From contig JAIRJU010000122.1 in NCBI GenBank assembly GCA_031260485.1, positions 1 to 32,959 on the forward strand: DNA of 32,959 bases. Direction: 5' to 3'. Below are positions 8,086 through 19,339 of the stretch, in pieces (the stretch's first letter is position 1; every line of letters begins with the position of its first letter). Under the pieces are notes generated by a model. That model was not told the origin of the DNA, made no database searches, and saw nothing but the letters and a program-made list of their open reading frames with translations. This DNA is from Pseudomonadales bacterium (GTDB taxonomy: Bacteria; Pseudomonadota; Gammaproteobacteria; Pseudomonadales; Pseudohongiellaceae). The translations under genes and the position numbers were made by a program.

Positions 8086-8122
8086 CTATCATTATGATAG
8101 GTTTCGGTGTGGCGTAATTCAA
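8086..8122 (-). promoter_or_regulatory. Promoter and operator palindrome of the DUF4258/HTH operon
   Basis: On the minus strand TTGAAT (8122-8117), a 17-base spacer and TATCAT (8099-8094) form a good sigma-70 promoter. The -10 box lies inside a perfect 15-base palindrome CTATCATTATGATAG (8086-8100), placed 22 bases before the GTG start. A repressor bound there would block the polymerase, as expected for autoregulation by the HTH antitoxin. Confidence 0.7.
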
Positions 8123-8132
8123 CGGTGGCGGC

Positions 8133-8570
8133 TTACACCCGAAACGGATTGACGATGCGCAGATCGCCGATGGTTTGCCCATGCTGGAGATCTTCTGAAA
8201 GCAGCACGGCGCAGGACGCCTTTTGCGCCATGCGGATGATGAGGCTGTCCCAGAAAGAGAACTGGTAGAGGCGGTGCAGTTCGATGGCGCGCACGATGTC
8301 GCGGTGCTCTATGCTGAGAATTTCCAGCGCGTGAAACAATTCCACTTTGCGCTGTACGGTGGCGATCGGTACGCCGAGTTTGCGTGAGGCGGCCACGGTG
8401 TATTCCTGCAACACCTGGGTGGAGAGCACGAGCGTGCCGCTGTTCCAGCCGTCTTCCAATAAGTGCAGGGCTTGCGTCTGTTTGGCTGGCGCCGCGCCGT
8501 CATCCGTATAAAGCAGGATGTTGGTGTCGAGAAAGCAGCGCTCCTTTGCTGTGTTGTCACTCCTTTTCAT
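8133..8570 (-). CDS. PIN-domain toxin (VapC-like ribonuclease)
   Basis: 145 aa. PIN domains are Mg-dependent RNases; the four acidic residues expected are present: D15 (FLDTNILLY), E56 (VLQEYT), D108 (SFWDSLI) and D127 (LLSEDLQHG). The length is normal. The ATG at 8570 lies 6 bases after the stop of the upstream RHH gene, a typical antitoxin-toxin layout. There is no sign of damage. The target RNA is unknown; most VapC toxins cut initiator tRNA or the sarcin-ricin loop. Confidence 0.88.
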   Translation of the reverse strand: MKRSDNTAKERCFLDTNILLYTDDGAAPAKQTQALHLLEDGWNSGTLVLSTQVLQEYTVAASRKLGVPIATVQRKVELFHALEILSIEHRDIVRAIELHRLYQFSFWDSLIIRMAQKASCAVLLSEDLQHGQTIGDLRIVNPFRV

Positions 8571-8576
8571 AGTAGC

Positions 8577-8816
8577 TCACCCCTGTGCATACAGATCACC
8601 CCGTGCATACAGTTCATCACGGTCAAAGCGCCAGCCCTTGGCATTGCCTTGGCCCGAAAGCGTCTTCATCTCAGTGAACCCTTGTTTGCGCTGTTCACGC
8701 CTGATGAGGCGCTCCAGGTCTTCGCGTATCACGTCGTTCAAACTTTTGCCCATGGCTGCTGCCGCCTCCCTGGCTTGCATAACGATTTCCTCGGCGATCG
8801 ATAAGGTGATATTCAT
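8577..8816 (-). CDS. Ribbon-helix-helix (CopG-like) antitoxin
   Basis: 79 aa when started at the ATG at 8816 (MNITLSIAEEIV). The ORF track begins 52 codons earlier, but that extension runs through the operator and reads as non-coding. The sequence has the short beta strand NITLSI, then helices EEIVMQAREAAAAMGKSLNDVIREDLERLIRRE, as in RHH antitoxins, and a C-terminal tail (GWRFDRDELYARGDLYAQG) likely to wrap the PIN toxin encoded 6 bases downstream. It should neutralise the toxin and repress the operon through the 8837 palindrome. Confidence 0.82.
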   Translation of the reverse strand: MNITLSIAEEIVMQAREAAAAMGKSLNDVIREDLERLIRREQRKQGFTEMKTLSGQGNAKGWRFDRDELYARGDLYAQG

Positions 8817-8836
8817 GACACAGATTCCGCGTACAC

Positions 8837-8855
8837 ATAGTATGTGCAATACTAT
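8837..8855. promoter_or_regulatory. Operator palindrome of the RHH/PIN operon
   Basis: ATAGTAT, five bases, ATACTAT: a perfect 7-5-7 inverted repeat 20 bases upstream of the antitoxin ATG. On the minus strand it contains TATAGT, which could serve as the -10 box. Short palindromes of this spacing are usual sites for RHH repressors. Confidence 0.65.
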
Positions 8856-9001
8856 ACTCGAAAAACCGGTACAGTTGGAAGTACCTTCAGAGTAGAACAA
8901 GGATGGCGTTTTCGCCAATTTAATAGCGGAGCACAGCACTTTGATGCCACTATCCGTACCCGTGCCTCGCAATTTCGCCAGCCAAAACCCACGCCCACCC
9001 C

Positions 9002-11701
<2,700 letters not shown>

Positions 11702-11738
11702 CGGAAATGGATGGACTCGCCGCTGTCGCTGAAGCAAG

Positions 11739-11801
11739 TCAAATGCGGAGCACCAAATCCGTATATTTCTCCAGGTATCCATCAGCAGTCAGCAGTCGCA
11801 T
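11739..11801 (-). pseudogene. Collapsed VapC-like toxin remnant, 20 codons
   Basis: The stop of the Phd gene overlaps an ATG (TGATG at 11803-11799), the standard Phd-VapC junction. The following frame reads MRLLTADGYLEKYTDLVLRI and stops. MRLL matches the start of many PIN toxins (MRLLLDTH), while the rest resembles the last strand and helix (typically 'LVTAD..L..Y...VL'). An internal deletion joining the two ends, perhaps at a CTGCTG repeat, would explain it. All but one of the PIN acidic residues are gone, so no toxin is made. Confidence 0.5.
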
Positions 11802-12037
11802 CAGTTTCCCTCGAACGCCGCGATGACATCATCGGGGAGCGGTGCATCAAAATCATCGGCAATTCGCACTTTGCCCTTGAGTCCGCCGAAGCGCCGGACA
11901 ACTTTCTTGCGCTCAATGGGCACCAGCCGCGCCGTCGGAACGCCTGCTTTGGCGATCACGATTTCTTCACCGCTCGCAACGGCATCGACGAGCCGCGAAA
12001 GCTGTGCCTTTGCTTCGTGAATGTTCATGGTTTGCAT
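11801..12037 (-). CDS. Phd/YefM-family antitoxin
   Basis: 78 aa from the ATG at 12037 (MQTMNIHEAK), which has AGGA upstream; the ORF track start 39 bases earlier is not supported. It has the family pattern NIHEAKAQLSRLVDAVASGEEIVIAKAGVPTARLVPI, a DNA-binding N-terminal half, and the C-terminal DDFDAPLPDDVIAAFEG that folds on VapC-type toxins. Its toxin gene, which should follow with overlapping codons, is reduced to about 20 codons. The gene lies opposite to, and between, the SNF2 and SWIM genes. Confidence 0.88.
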   Translation of the reverse strand: MQTMNIHEAKAQLSRLVDAVASGEEIVIAKAGVPTARLVPIERKKVVRRFGGLKGKVRIADDFDAPLPDDVIAAFEGN

Positions 12038-12074
12038 GGCGGTTCCTGCGGCGGAGGGGGATTCAAGTGAGCCC

Positions 12075-12102
12075 ATATTAGCAAGCGCAGAGCGGGTTTC
12101 AA
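12075..12102 (-). promoter_or_regulatory. Likely promoter of the phd gene
   Basis: On the minus strand TTGAAA (12102-12097), 16 bases, TAATAT (12080-12075), about 37 bases before the ATG at 12037. Confidence 0.45.
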
Positions 12103-12217
12103 CCGGATGCCTCCCCCCTCATGTGTGGTAGTTTGGCACGATGAGAAAGTTCCTCACTCATCTGATGATCAGCGGACGCTAACGGCTGGCGGCGAAATCA
12201 ACCACAAAGGAGCAAGC

Positions 12218-13033
12218 ATGAGTTATTGGGAGTATCCCGCCTACGTTCCGGTAGCGCAGCGGCGCGCCAATGCGCAAAAACACGTCGCCAAGCTGAAGAA
12301 ACAAGGGCATAGCGTTGCGCCGATCGTCATCGAAGGGCGCAAGATCGCCAAGAGCTTCTGGGGCAAAGCCTGGTGCGACAACCTGGAGCACTACGCCGAT
12401 TTCGCCAACCGGCTGCCGCGCGGGCGCACGTATGTTCAGAATGGTTCGGTGATTGACCTGCAACTGACGCGCGGCAAGGTGCAGGCGCTGGTCAGCGGTT
12501 CAGCGATTTACACGGTGGAGATCACGATGGCCGTTGCGCCTCCTGCGCGCTGGAAAGCGATCTGCGCGGACTGCGCTGGCTCGATCGGCTCCCTGGTCGA
12601 ATTGCTGCAAGGCGCGCTGTCCAAACACGTGATGGAACGGGTCTGCCGCCCGGCCGATGGGCTGTTTCCGGCGCCCCGGGAAATCAAGATGGCGTGCTCC
12701 TGCCCCGATGGCGCGCACCTGTGCAAGCACGTCGCGGCTGCGCTCTATGGCGTCGGCGCGCGGCTCGATCATGCGCCGGACCTGCTGTTCACCTTGCGCG
12801 GCGTGGATCGCAGCGATCTGGTGTGTGTCAGTACCGACTTGCCGATCACTGCGGTGGCCGCAGGCAGCGAGCGCGTGCTGGCCGATGCGGACATGGCGGC
12901 TCTGTTTGGTGTGGACATGGTGCTTGGTGTGGGCATCGAGATGGCGCCAACAGCAGCGAAAAAAGCGCGCACACCCAAACCCGCGAGCAAGGCGAAGCGC
13001 ACCGTAGCCACCAAGGCGGGCAAGCAGCCGTAA
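12218..13033 (+). CDS. SWIM zinc-finger protein, partner of SNF2 helicase
   Basis: 271 aa from ATG 12218, chosen because AAGGAG sits 5 bases upstream; the longer ORF from 12107 starts in non-coding sequence. It begins SYWEYPAYVPVAQRRANAQ and has a KSFWGKAWCDNLE block and the LPRGRTYVQNGSV motif typical of the bacterial SWIM family found next to SNF2 helicases. The zinc finger CxCx6CxH is C160, C162, C169, H171 (CSCPDGAHLCKH). The C-terminus is a Lys/Ala-rich tail (KKARTPKPASKAKR...) likely to bind nucleic acid. The role is unknown; it probably loads or directs the SNF2 motor on DNA. Confidence 0.88.
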   Translation: MSYWEYPAYVPVAQRRANAQKHVAKLKKQGHSVAPIVIEGRKIAKSFWGKAWCDNLEHYADFANRLPRGRTYVQNGSVIDLQLTRGKVQALVSGSAIYTVEITMAVAPPARWKAICADCAGSIGSLVELLQGALSKHVMERVCRPADGLFPAPREIKMACSCPDGAHLCKHVAAALYGVGARLDHAPDLLFTLRGVDRSDLVCVSTDLPITAVAAGSERVLADADMAALFGVDMVLGVGIEMAPTAAKKARTPKPASKAKRTVATKAGKQP

Positions 13034-13227
13034 TGCGCGCCGTCTTGGTGTGCTGGCGCCTCCAGAGTTGTGCGCAAGCGGACAGTGCCTTGTCCCTTTT
13101 CGGACATTTGCCTGGCGTTGCGCGCGAGGCGTTATAGCTAGGTGATTGATTTTTCAATACTTCTCTATATGGAACAAAATTTGCTTATCCTCAACGAATA
13201 ACAATCATGCCTTGGAGAATGCCCATC

Positions 13228-15699
13228 ATGCTACGCGATCATCTACGCTCATTCTGGCGCGGCGTGGTGAACAACAAACTCACCACGGGTATCAATGTGG
13301 CTGGCCTTGCTCTGGGCTTGGCGGTGTTTTTTGCTTTGACGTTCTACGTGCAGCGGGAGTTTTCCTACGATACGCAGTGGCGGGATGCAGAGAGGATTTA
13401 TGTGATTGCCGGGCAGCAGGAGATGCTTAGTGGTAATTCAGTACCCAGGGTGCCTCTCTCATTTTATGTGCTTGGAACCCATTTGCTGAGCCGTTATCCC
13501 GATGCTTTCGAGGCGTATGCCAGAAATGTAAGAAGCCAGGGCGCGGTTGTCGTCGATGAAAAAGAATATGCCAATAAAATGCTGAATTATGTCGAACCTG
13601 GTTTTCTCAATCTGCTGCAACTGGACACTGTGGAAGGCTCTTTGCAAGCAGTATTCACCGACCCACATTCCATTGCCATCAGCGCCCAAGAAGCTGAAAT
13701 CATGTTTGGCCAACAATCGCCATTGGGGCGCATACTGACTTTTAATTCGCAACAAAACAGTCCAGCGGACTATGTCATAAAAGCGGTCTATCGTGTTCCC
13801 GCGCCAAGCTCGTTGGAATTTATGAATTTTCTGGCGCTGTTAGATTCTGTTGCATCGCCGTTAAAGAATATCGACTTGGATAGCTGGAGTCGCAATTCAC
13901 CCGCGTTTGCTGACAATTATCTCAAACTTAATCCTGGATTTTCTGCCCGCCAGTTGGAAGCAGAACTGCGTGCTTTTATGGATGAAAATCACTACATGGA
14001 TGCCGGCGACAACAAAACGCGCTTTGTTTTCATGCCGCTGCGGGATGTACATTTGATCCCTTCGAGCTTTAATCCAGGCGGGGGTACTGACCGCCTGCGT
14101 ATTCTTGTCGCTATTGGTGTGATGGTGTTGCTGATCAGCGGGTGTAACTTCGTGATGCTGGGTACCTTGCGTTCGGTTGATCGCATGAGAGAGGTGGGTA
14201 TTCGCAAGGCTGTGGGGAGCGAAACGCGGCAGTTGTTGCGCCAATGCTTATTCGATGTGTTTGTGCAAGCGCTTACGGCAGCGTTATTGGCGGTCGTGCT
14301 ATTGGAGCTTGGTTTGCCCGTGTTGCAGGCACATCTGGGGGTGAACTTGGCGCTGGATTTTTGGCATTGGCGTAACTTGGCACAGTGCTTGGGCATCGTG
14401 GCTGCTTTCACATTATTGAGCGGTTTTTATCCAGCGGTATTGATGTCGCGCGGCCAGCCTGCGGCGCTGCTGCGCAATAGCAGCGGAGCGATGGTATCGA
14501 GCGGCACTATGCTGCGCAGAGTTTTGGTGGGAGTTCAGTTCGCGGTTGTCATTGGACTGCTGCTGGCTAGCGCGGTGGTACGGCAGCAAATTGAATACAC
14601 CCGTAATCGCGATCGTGGTTATAGTTTGGAAAATATCATGGGCGTGCGCATCAACGACCGTAGTGTCATGGCAAAAACCGCGGCTGTGGCAAATGAATTC
14701 AAACAGGTACCAGGTGTGGCGGGCGCTGCGGTGGGTGCCATGTCACCCGGCATGATCATTGGCGCAACGCCTACGCCATTCACGCACGTGGCCGCTGATG
14801 GAAAGTCAATCGAGGCAACACTACAGACCGGCGGCGGCGTGGGGGCTGGCTATTTCGGCGTCATGTCCGTGCCGCTTCTGGCGGGGCGTGAATTTTCCAC
14901 TGACGTGGAAGGTGTGTTGCCGCCAGGTGCGCAGGGAGAGATAAGCAATGTGCTGCTGAATGTTGCGGCGATCCATGCCTTGAATTTTACTACTCCCAAA
15001 GATGCCATTGATGAATTGATTACGGCGGAGCTTGTTGGCAGTGATGGGCAGATAACGCATCAGAGCATGAGAGTAATCGGTGTCGTTGCGGACACACAGT
15101 TTGCGTCCATGATGTTGCCTCCCAGGGCTGAGTATTATCGCTTTACAGCCACCAATATATTTATTCCAATCAAGTTTACGCCAGATGCCGATCAGGCAGC
15201 GGTGCTGAATGATTTACGCGGTGTTTGGCAGCAACTGGTGGGCGATGTGGCGTTCTTGCCGTTGTCGCCGGGTTTGATGGAAATGAATGTATTGGCAGAT
15301 GAAGAATTTGAAGCCCGCATTGTCATCGGCAGCACGCTATTGGCGCTGGTGATTGCGCTCTTGGGTTTGTATGGCCTGGTGGAAGCCACGGTCGCCAAGC
15401 GCGTGAAGGAAATCGGCGTGCGCAAGGTAATGGGCGCGGGCAATACGGCGATTGTTGCGCTGCTGCTGTGGCAATTCTCCAAACCCATTGTCATCGCCAA
15501 TCTCGTGGCCTGGCCGCTGGGATTTTGGGGCATCTCGCGTTGGTTGCAACGTTTTCCGTATCAGCTCGATATGGGTGTGATTGCAGGATCGGCGCTGGCG
15601 GCGAGCATCGTGGCTTTGCTCATCGCGTGGCTCACCATTAGTATGATGGCCACACGCGCGGCGAGCGCGAAGCCCGTGCTGGCCTTGCGGTATGAGTAA
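13228..15699 (+). CDS. MacB/FtsX-type ABC transporter permease, paralogue 1
   Basis: 823 aa from the ATG at 13228 (MLRDHLRSFWRG); GGAGA lies 9 bases upstream, whereas the ATGs at 13207 and 13219 are badly placed. Layout: cytoplasmic start, membrane helix at about 24-44, a large periplasmic MacB-type domain, an FtsX block with helices around 290-430 (RMREVGIRKAVGSE), a further helix near 440-460, a second periplasmic domain, and a C-terminal FtsX block (RVKEIGVRKVMGAG) with the final helices. Such permeases need a separate ATPase and usually export peptides or move lipids or signals across the envelope. No ATPase gene is in the window. A tandem paralogue of exactly the same length starts 29 bases after its stop. 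Confidence 0.88.
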   Translation: MLRDHLRSFWRGVVNNKLTTGINVAGLALGLAVFFALTFYVQREFSYDTQWRDAERIYVIAGQQEMLSGNSVPRVPLSFYVLGTHLLSRYPDAFEAYARNVRSQGAVVVDEKEYANKMLNYVEPGFLNLLQLDTVEGSLQAVFTDPHSIAISAQEAEIMFGQQSPLGRILTFNSQQNSPADYVIKAVYRVPAPSSLEFMNFLALLDSVASPLKNIDLDSWSRNSPAFADNYLKLNPGFSARQLEAELRAFMDENHYMDAGDNKTRFVFMPLRDVHLIPSSFNPGGGTDRLRILVAIGVMVLLISGCNFVMLGTLRSVDRMREVGIRKAVGSETRQLLRQCLFDVFVQALTAALLAVVLLELGLPVLQAHLGVNLALDFWHWRNLAQCLGIVAAFTLLSGFYPAVLMSRGQPAALLRNSSGAMVSSGTMLRRVLVGVQFAVVIGLLLASAVVRQQIEYTRNRDRGYSLENIMGVRINDRSVMAKTAAVANEFKQVPGVAGAAVGAMSPGMIIGATPTPFTHVAADGKSIEATLQTGGGVGAGYFGVMSVPLLAGREFSTDVEGVLPPGAQGEISNVLLNVAAIHALNFTTPKDAIDELITAELVGSDGQITHQSMRVIGVVADTQFASMMLPPRAEYYRFTATNIFIPIKFTPDADQAAVLNDLRGVWQQLVGDVAFLPLSPGLMEMNVLADEEFEARIVIGSTLLALVIALLGLYGLVEATVAKRVKEIGVRKVMGAGNTAIVALLLWQFSKPIVIANLVAWPLGFWGISRWLQRFPYQLDMGVIAGSALAASIVALLIAWLTISMMATRAASAKPVLALRYE

Positions 15700-15728
15700 G
15701 AACAATAATTCTTTGGAGAATGCCTATC

Positions 15729-18200
15729 ATGCTACGCGATCACTTACGTTCATTCTGGCGCGGCGTGGTGAACAACAAACTCACCACGGGTATCAATGTG
15801 GCGGGCCTTGCTCTGGGTTTGGCGGTGTTTTTTGCCTTGACGTTCTACGTGCAGCGGGAGTTTTCCTGGGATGCGCAGTGGCAAGATGCGGATAGGATTT
15901 ACGCGGTTGCCTGGAGCCAGGAGAGCCCCAATGGCCATACCCTGCCGATTGTGGGTTCAGGCCCGCTGCCTTATGTGCTGGGCACCAGTTTGCTTAGCCG
16001 TAATCCTGATGCGTTTGAGCTTTATGCTCGGCGGTTGGGCACTGGGGGTACCTTGGTGGTCGATGGCGAGAATTATTCCAACCGGCAACTGCATTATGTC
16101 GAACCTGCGTTACTGGATTTATTCCCGCTAGAAACACTGGAAGGATCCTTGCAAGCGGTATTTGCTGATCCTCATGCCATCGCCATTAACTCAGCGGTGG
16201 CGACAACGCTGTTCGGGCAACAAACGGCGCTGGGCCGTGTTCTCACCTTCGTTTCTCCATTGAGAGGTGCAGCGGACTATACGATCAAGGCGGTTTACCA
16301 CATTCCTGAACCAAGTATATTGAGCAGCATACAACTCATGACCTTGCTCGATCCCGCCGTGCCGCCATTATTGAATGTGAACCTGGAGGATTGGGGTGCA
16401 CTCCCCGGTTTTGGTGGCGGCTACTATTTCAAGCTGCGTCCAGGCGTTTCCGCGCCTGCGCTCGAAGCGGCGCTGCGCGCCTTCATGGATGAAAATCACT
16501 ATCTGGAATCTGGTGCTGGTATTAAGAGCCGGTTTTCATTTGTGCCGCTGCGGGATATACATTTGATGCCGTCGCTTTTCGATACAGGAAATAACGTCGA
16601 GCGTTTGCGTGTTCTTGCCGCCATTGGTGCCCTGGTATTGGCAATCAGCGGCTGTAACTTCGTGATGCTGGCCACCTTGCGCTCGCTTGATCGGATGCGT
16701 GAAATCGGTATTCGTAAAACCTTGGGTGGCGAAGTAGCGCAATTGCTGTGGCAGTACTTACTCGATGTTTTTCTGCAAACCTTGCTGGCGGCATTGCTGG
16801 CCATCGCGTTATTGGATCTGTGTTTGCCGTGGTTGCGCACCGCGATGAACTTGCCATCGACCTTTGAACTCTGGAGCTGGCATAGGCTCGGCGCAGGTTT
16901 TGCCGTCGTGGTGATTTTTACCTTGTTGAGCGGGCTTTATCCTGCCTTGCTGCTGTTGCGCGGTAAGCCCGCCACGCTCTTGCGCAATAGCGCCAGCGCG
17001 GTGGTGGCGAGCGGTAATGCTTTGCGTAAATTGCTGGTGGGAATTCAGTTTGCGATAGTCGTCAGCTTGTTGCTGGCGAGCGCGGTAGTGTGGCAGCAGA
17101 TTGACTACACGCGCTCTCATAGTCGTGGTTACAGCGTGGAGCGAGTCGTTGGTTCGCATATCAATACCAAGACTGAGGAGCTGAGCACCAAAGTAGAAAC
17201 GCTAGTGAAAGAACTCAAGCGTGTGCCCGGTGTGGCGGCAGCGGCAGCGGGAGCGCTATCACCGGGAATAATAACGATTAACGCGCCAACCGGTGTTGTG
17301 GCCATAGCGTCTGATGGTGCTATGACCGAAGCGTCGCTGCAAAGCCTCAACGCGGGTGCAGACTATTTCAGCGTGATGTCCGTCCCGATTTTGGCAGGGC
17401 GTGAATTTTCCGACGACATAGACACAGTAACGACGCCCAGCGGCGATGGGCAGAGTGCTCCGGTCAGGAATGTGCTATTGAATGTTGCGGCGGCCCGCGC
17501 GCTGGGCTTTGCGACGCCAGAGGCAGCAGTAGGCAACATTGTTACCGTAAAATTAGCCAAAGGTTCAAACCTGCGCGTGATAGGCGTGGTTGCGGATACG
17601 CAATTTTCCTCGCCACTGCTGCCGCCCGTTGCGCAGTTTTATAGTTTTTCCACGCGAAGTAGCTTTATTGCAGTCAAGTTGAATCCAGGCGTTGAGCGCG
17701 CCGCCGTGACGGAAGATTTGCGGAAAGTTTGGCAGCAAGTGCTGGGGGATGTGCCGTTTGACGTGCAGTCGCCTGAGGAGCTAGGTGACATGCTTCAGCG
17801 TGAAGCGTTCGAAGCGCATATCGTGACCAGCAGCGCCATGCTGGCTTTGGCGATTGCGCTCTTGGGCTTATATGGCCTGGTGGGCGCCACGGTTGCCAAG
17901 CGTGTGAAGGAAATTGGCGTGCGCAAGGTGATGGGCGCGGGCAATACGGCGATCGTTTCCTTGCTGCTGTGGCAATTCTCCAAACCCATTGTCATCGCCA
18001 ATCTCGTGGCCTGGCCGCTGGGGTATTGGGGAATCTCGCGCTGGTTACAGCGTTTTCCGTATCAACTCGACACGGGCGTGATTGCAGGATCGGCACTGGC
18101 GGCGAGCATCGTGGCTTTGCTCATCGCCTGGCTCACCATCAGTGTGATGGCCACGCGCGCGGCGAGTGCGAAGCCGGTGCTGGCGCTGCGTTATGAATGA
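15729..18200 (+). CDS. MacB/FtsX-type ABC transporter permease, paralogue 2
   Basis: 823 aa from ATG 15729 (MLRDHLRSFWRG), with the same GGAGA-to-ATG spacing as its twin. The domain plan is identical. The first 55 or so codons and the last 120 or so codons are nearly identical in DNA to paralogue 1, with mostly silent changes, while the two periplasmic domains and the middle FtsX block differ widely (for example LVVDGENYSNRQLHYVEPALLDLF against VVVDEKEYANKMLNYVEPGFLNLL). It follows its twin closely, so the two are probably co-transcribed and may form a heterodimer. The O-methyltransferase gene starts 6 bases after the stop. Confidence 0.88.
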   Translation: MLRDHLRSFWRGVVNNKLTTGINVAGLALGLAVFFALTFYVQREFSWDAQWQDADRIYAVAWSQESPNGHTLPIVGSGPLPYVLGTSLLSRNPDAFELYARRLGTGGTLVVDGENYSNRQLHYVEPALLDLFPLETLEGSLQAVFADPHAIAINSAVATTLFGQQTALGRVLTFVSPLRGAADYTIKAVYHIPEPSILSSIQLMTLLDPAVPPLLNVNLEDWGALPGFGGGYYFKLRPGVSAPALEAALRAFMDENHYLESGAGIKSRFSFVPLRDIHLMPSLFDTGNNVERLRVLAAIGALVLAISGCNFVMLATLRSLDRMREIGIRKTLGGEVAQLLWQYLLDVFLQTLLAALLAIALLDLCLPWLRTAMNLPSTFELWSWHRLGAGFAVVVIFTLLSGLYPALLLLRGKPATLLRNSASAVVASGNALRKLLVGIQFAIVVSLLLASAVVWQQIDYTRSHSRGYSVERVVGSHINTKTEELSTKVETLVKELKRVPGVAAAAAGALSPGIITINAPTGVVAIASDGAMTEASLQSLNAGADYFSVMSVPILAGREFSDDIDTVTTPSGDGQSAPVRNVLLNVAAARALGFATPEAAVGNIVTVKLAKGSNLRVIGVVADTQFSSPLLPPVAQFYSFSTRSSFIAVKLNPGVERAAVTEDLRKVWQQVLGDVPFDVQSPEELGDMLQREAFEAHIVTSSAMLALAIALLGLYGLVGATVAKRVKEIGVRKVMGAGNTAIVSLLLWQFSKPIVIANLVAWPLGYWGISRWLQRFPYQLDTGVIAGSALAASIVALLIAWLTISVMATRAASAKPVLALRYE

Positions 18201-18206
18201 CCGCAT

Positions 18207-19286
18207 ATGACGATGAATTACCCACCGGAAGTATCGAGCGCGAGTCTGAAAAACAGTCTCGACTCTCCGCCCCAGGCCGACCTGACACCGCTCTGGAACC
18301 TCGGCGTAGCCGGAGTTCCCACGCCACAGTATTTGCGCTGGGCAGAAGAAGTGGGCTTGTTCAACGCGATGGCGGATCAGGACCTCTTGAGCGACGCCGA
18401 CATCCTCGCGCGCACGACGCTTTCGGAGCGCGGTATTGATGCGCTGCTCGGCGTATTGCGGAGCCTGCGCTTGGTCAAGCGTGTCGATGGCCAGCATACG
18501 CTGGAGGCGGCAGCGCGCGAGTACCTCGACAAGCGCAGCCCTTATTACATTGGACATGCTCTTTACGGAATGTGTAAACGGCCTCTCCCGTTCGGTTTGC
18601 AGAAGGGCGACAAACCCAGAAAATTTTCAAAAATCACTGGAACCTTTTGGTACTGGGTTCGCTTCATAAAGAAAAGTGCGATTTTCTGGGGCAAGCCGGT
18701 GCGCTTGCAGGTACAACACAGCAGAAATTTTCCAGCGGCGGTCGTTGCGGCAGGAAGCACGCAGTTCGAAGGCATTGCACATCTTGTCGATGTCGGTGGC
18801 GGGAGTGGCGTTTTTGCCATTCCTCTTGCGCTGCGTTATCCGCAGATGCGCATTTCGCTCGTGGAACTGCCTGCCGTCGTACCGAACATTGACATGTTCC
18901 TCAAGCCGTATTCCTTGTCGGGCAAGGTACGCTTGCTTGGACACGATATTCATAAAACGCCGTGGCCGATACAGGACTGCGATGCGATATTGTTCGCCAA
19001 CATTCTGCATTTTTGTGCCGATGACGAATGCCATAACCTCCTGCAAGAGTGTTACCGCCTGCTGCCGCCGGGAGGCCGCGTCATCTTGCATGAGATGTTG
19101 TGGAATGAAGAAAAAGACGGCCCACTGGTGACGGCCTACTGGAACTTCTGGCTCATCAGCGTGAGTGCTGGCCGCCAGCGGACACGATCCGAGTTTGCGG
19201 ATCTGCTGAGCGCTGCGGGCTTTTCTGCGCCGATCGTCGAAGAAACACGCGGAGGATTCTCGTTGGTGGTGTCGAGAAAATCCTGA
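18207..19286 (+). CDS. SAM-dependent O-methyltransferase (hydroxyneurosporene/COMT-like)
   Basis: 359 aa. The N-terminal half is a winged-helix dimerisation domain (LSERGIDALLGVLRSLRLVKR...). The C-terminal half is a class I SAM fold: motif I DVGGGSG (195-201), an acidic end of strand 2 (LVELPAV), and the segment ANILHFCADDEC where H268 occupies the catalytic-base position of this O-methyltransferase family. LPPGGRVILHEML follows as usual. Such enzymes methylate hydroxyls of small phenolic or polyketide compounds. The stop of the preceding permease is 6 bases away, implying co-transcription. No Shine-Dalgarno stands out; the ATG at 18213 is an alternative start. Confidence 0.85.
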   Translation: MTMNYPPEVSSASLKNSLDSPPQADLTPLWNLGVAGVPTPQYLRWAEEVGLFNAMADQDLLSDADILARTTLSERGIDALLGVLRSLRLVKRVDGQHTLEAAAREYLDKRSPYYIGHALYGMCKRPLPFGLQKGDKPRKFSKITGTFWYWVRFIKKSAIFWGKPVRLQVQHSRNFPAAVVAAGSTQFEGIAHLVDVGGGSGVFAIPLALRYPQMRISLVELPAVVPNIDMFLKPYSLSGKVRLLGHDIHKTPWPIQDCDAILFANILHFCADDECHNLLQECYRLLPPGGRVILHEMLWNEEKDGPLVTAYWNFWLISVSAGRQRTRSEFADLLSAAGFSAPIVEETRGGFSLVVSRKS

Positions 19287-19339
19287 AGGCTGCGTTACCC
19301 GTTTTCTGCGATGCACCCAATATAAGGTAGGTCGGTTTT

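Noticed and set aside
13034-13227. Promoter for the permease operon (TTGATT at 13146 with TATATG at 13166)
   Set aside because: The spacer is only 14 bases and other pairings are no better; the stretch is AT-rich and probably holds the promoter, but I cannot place it.
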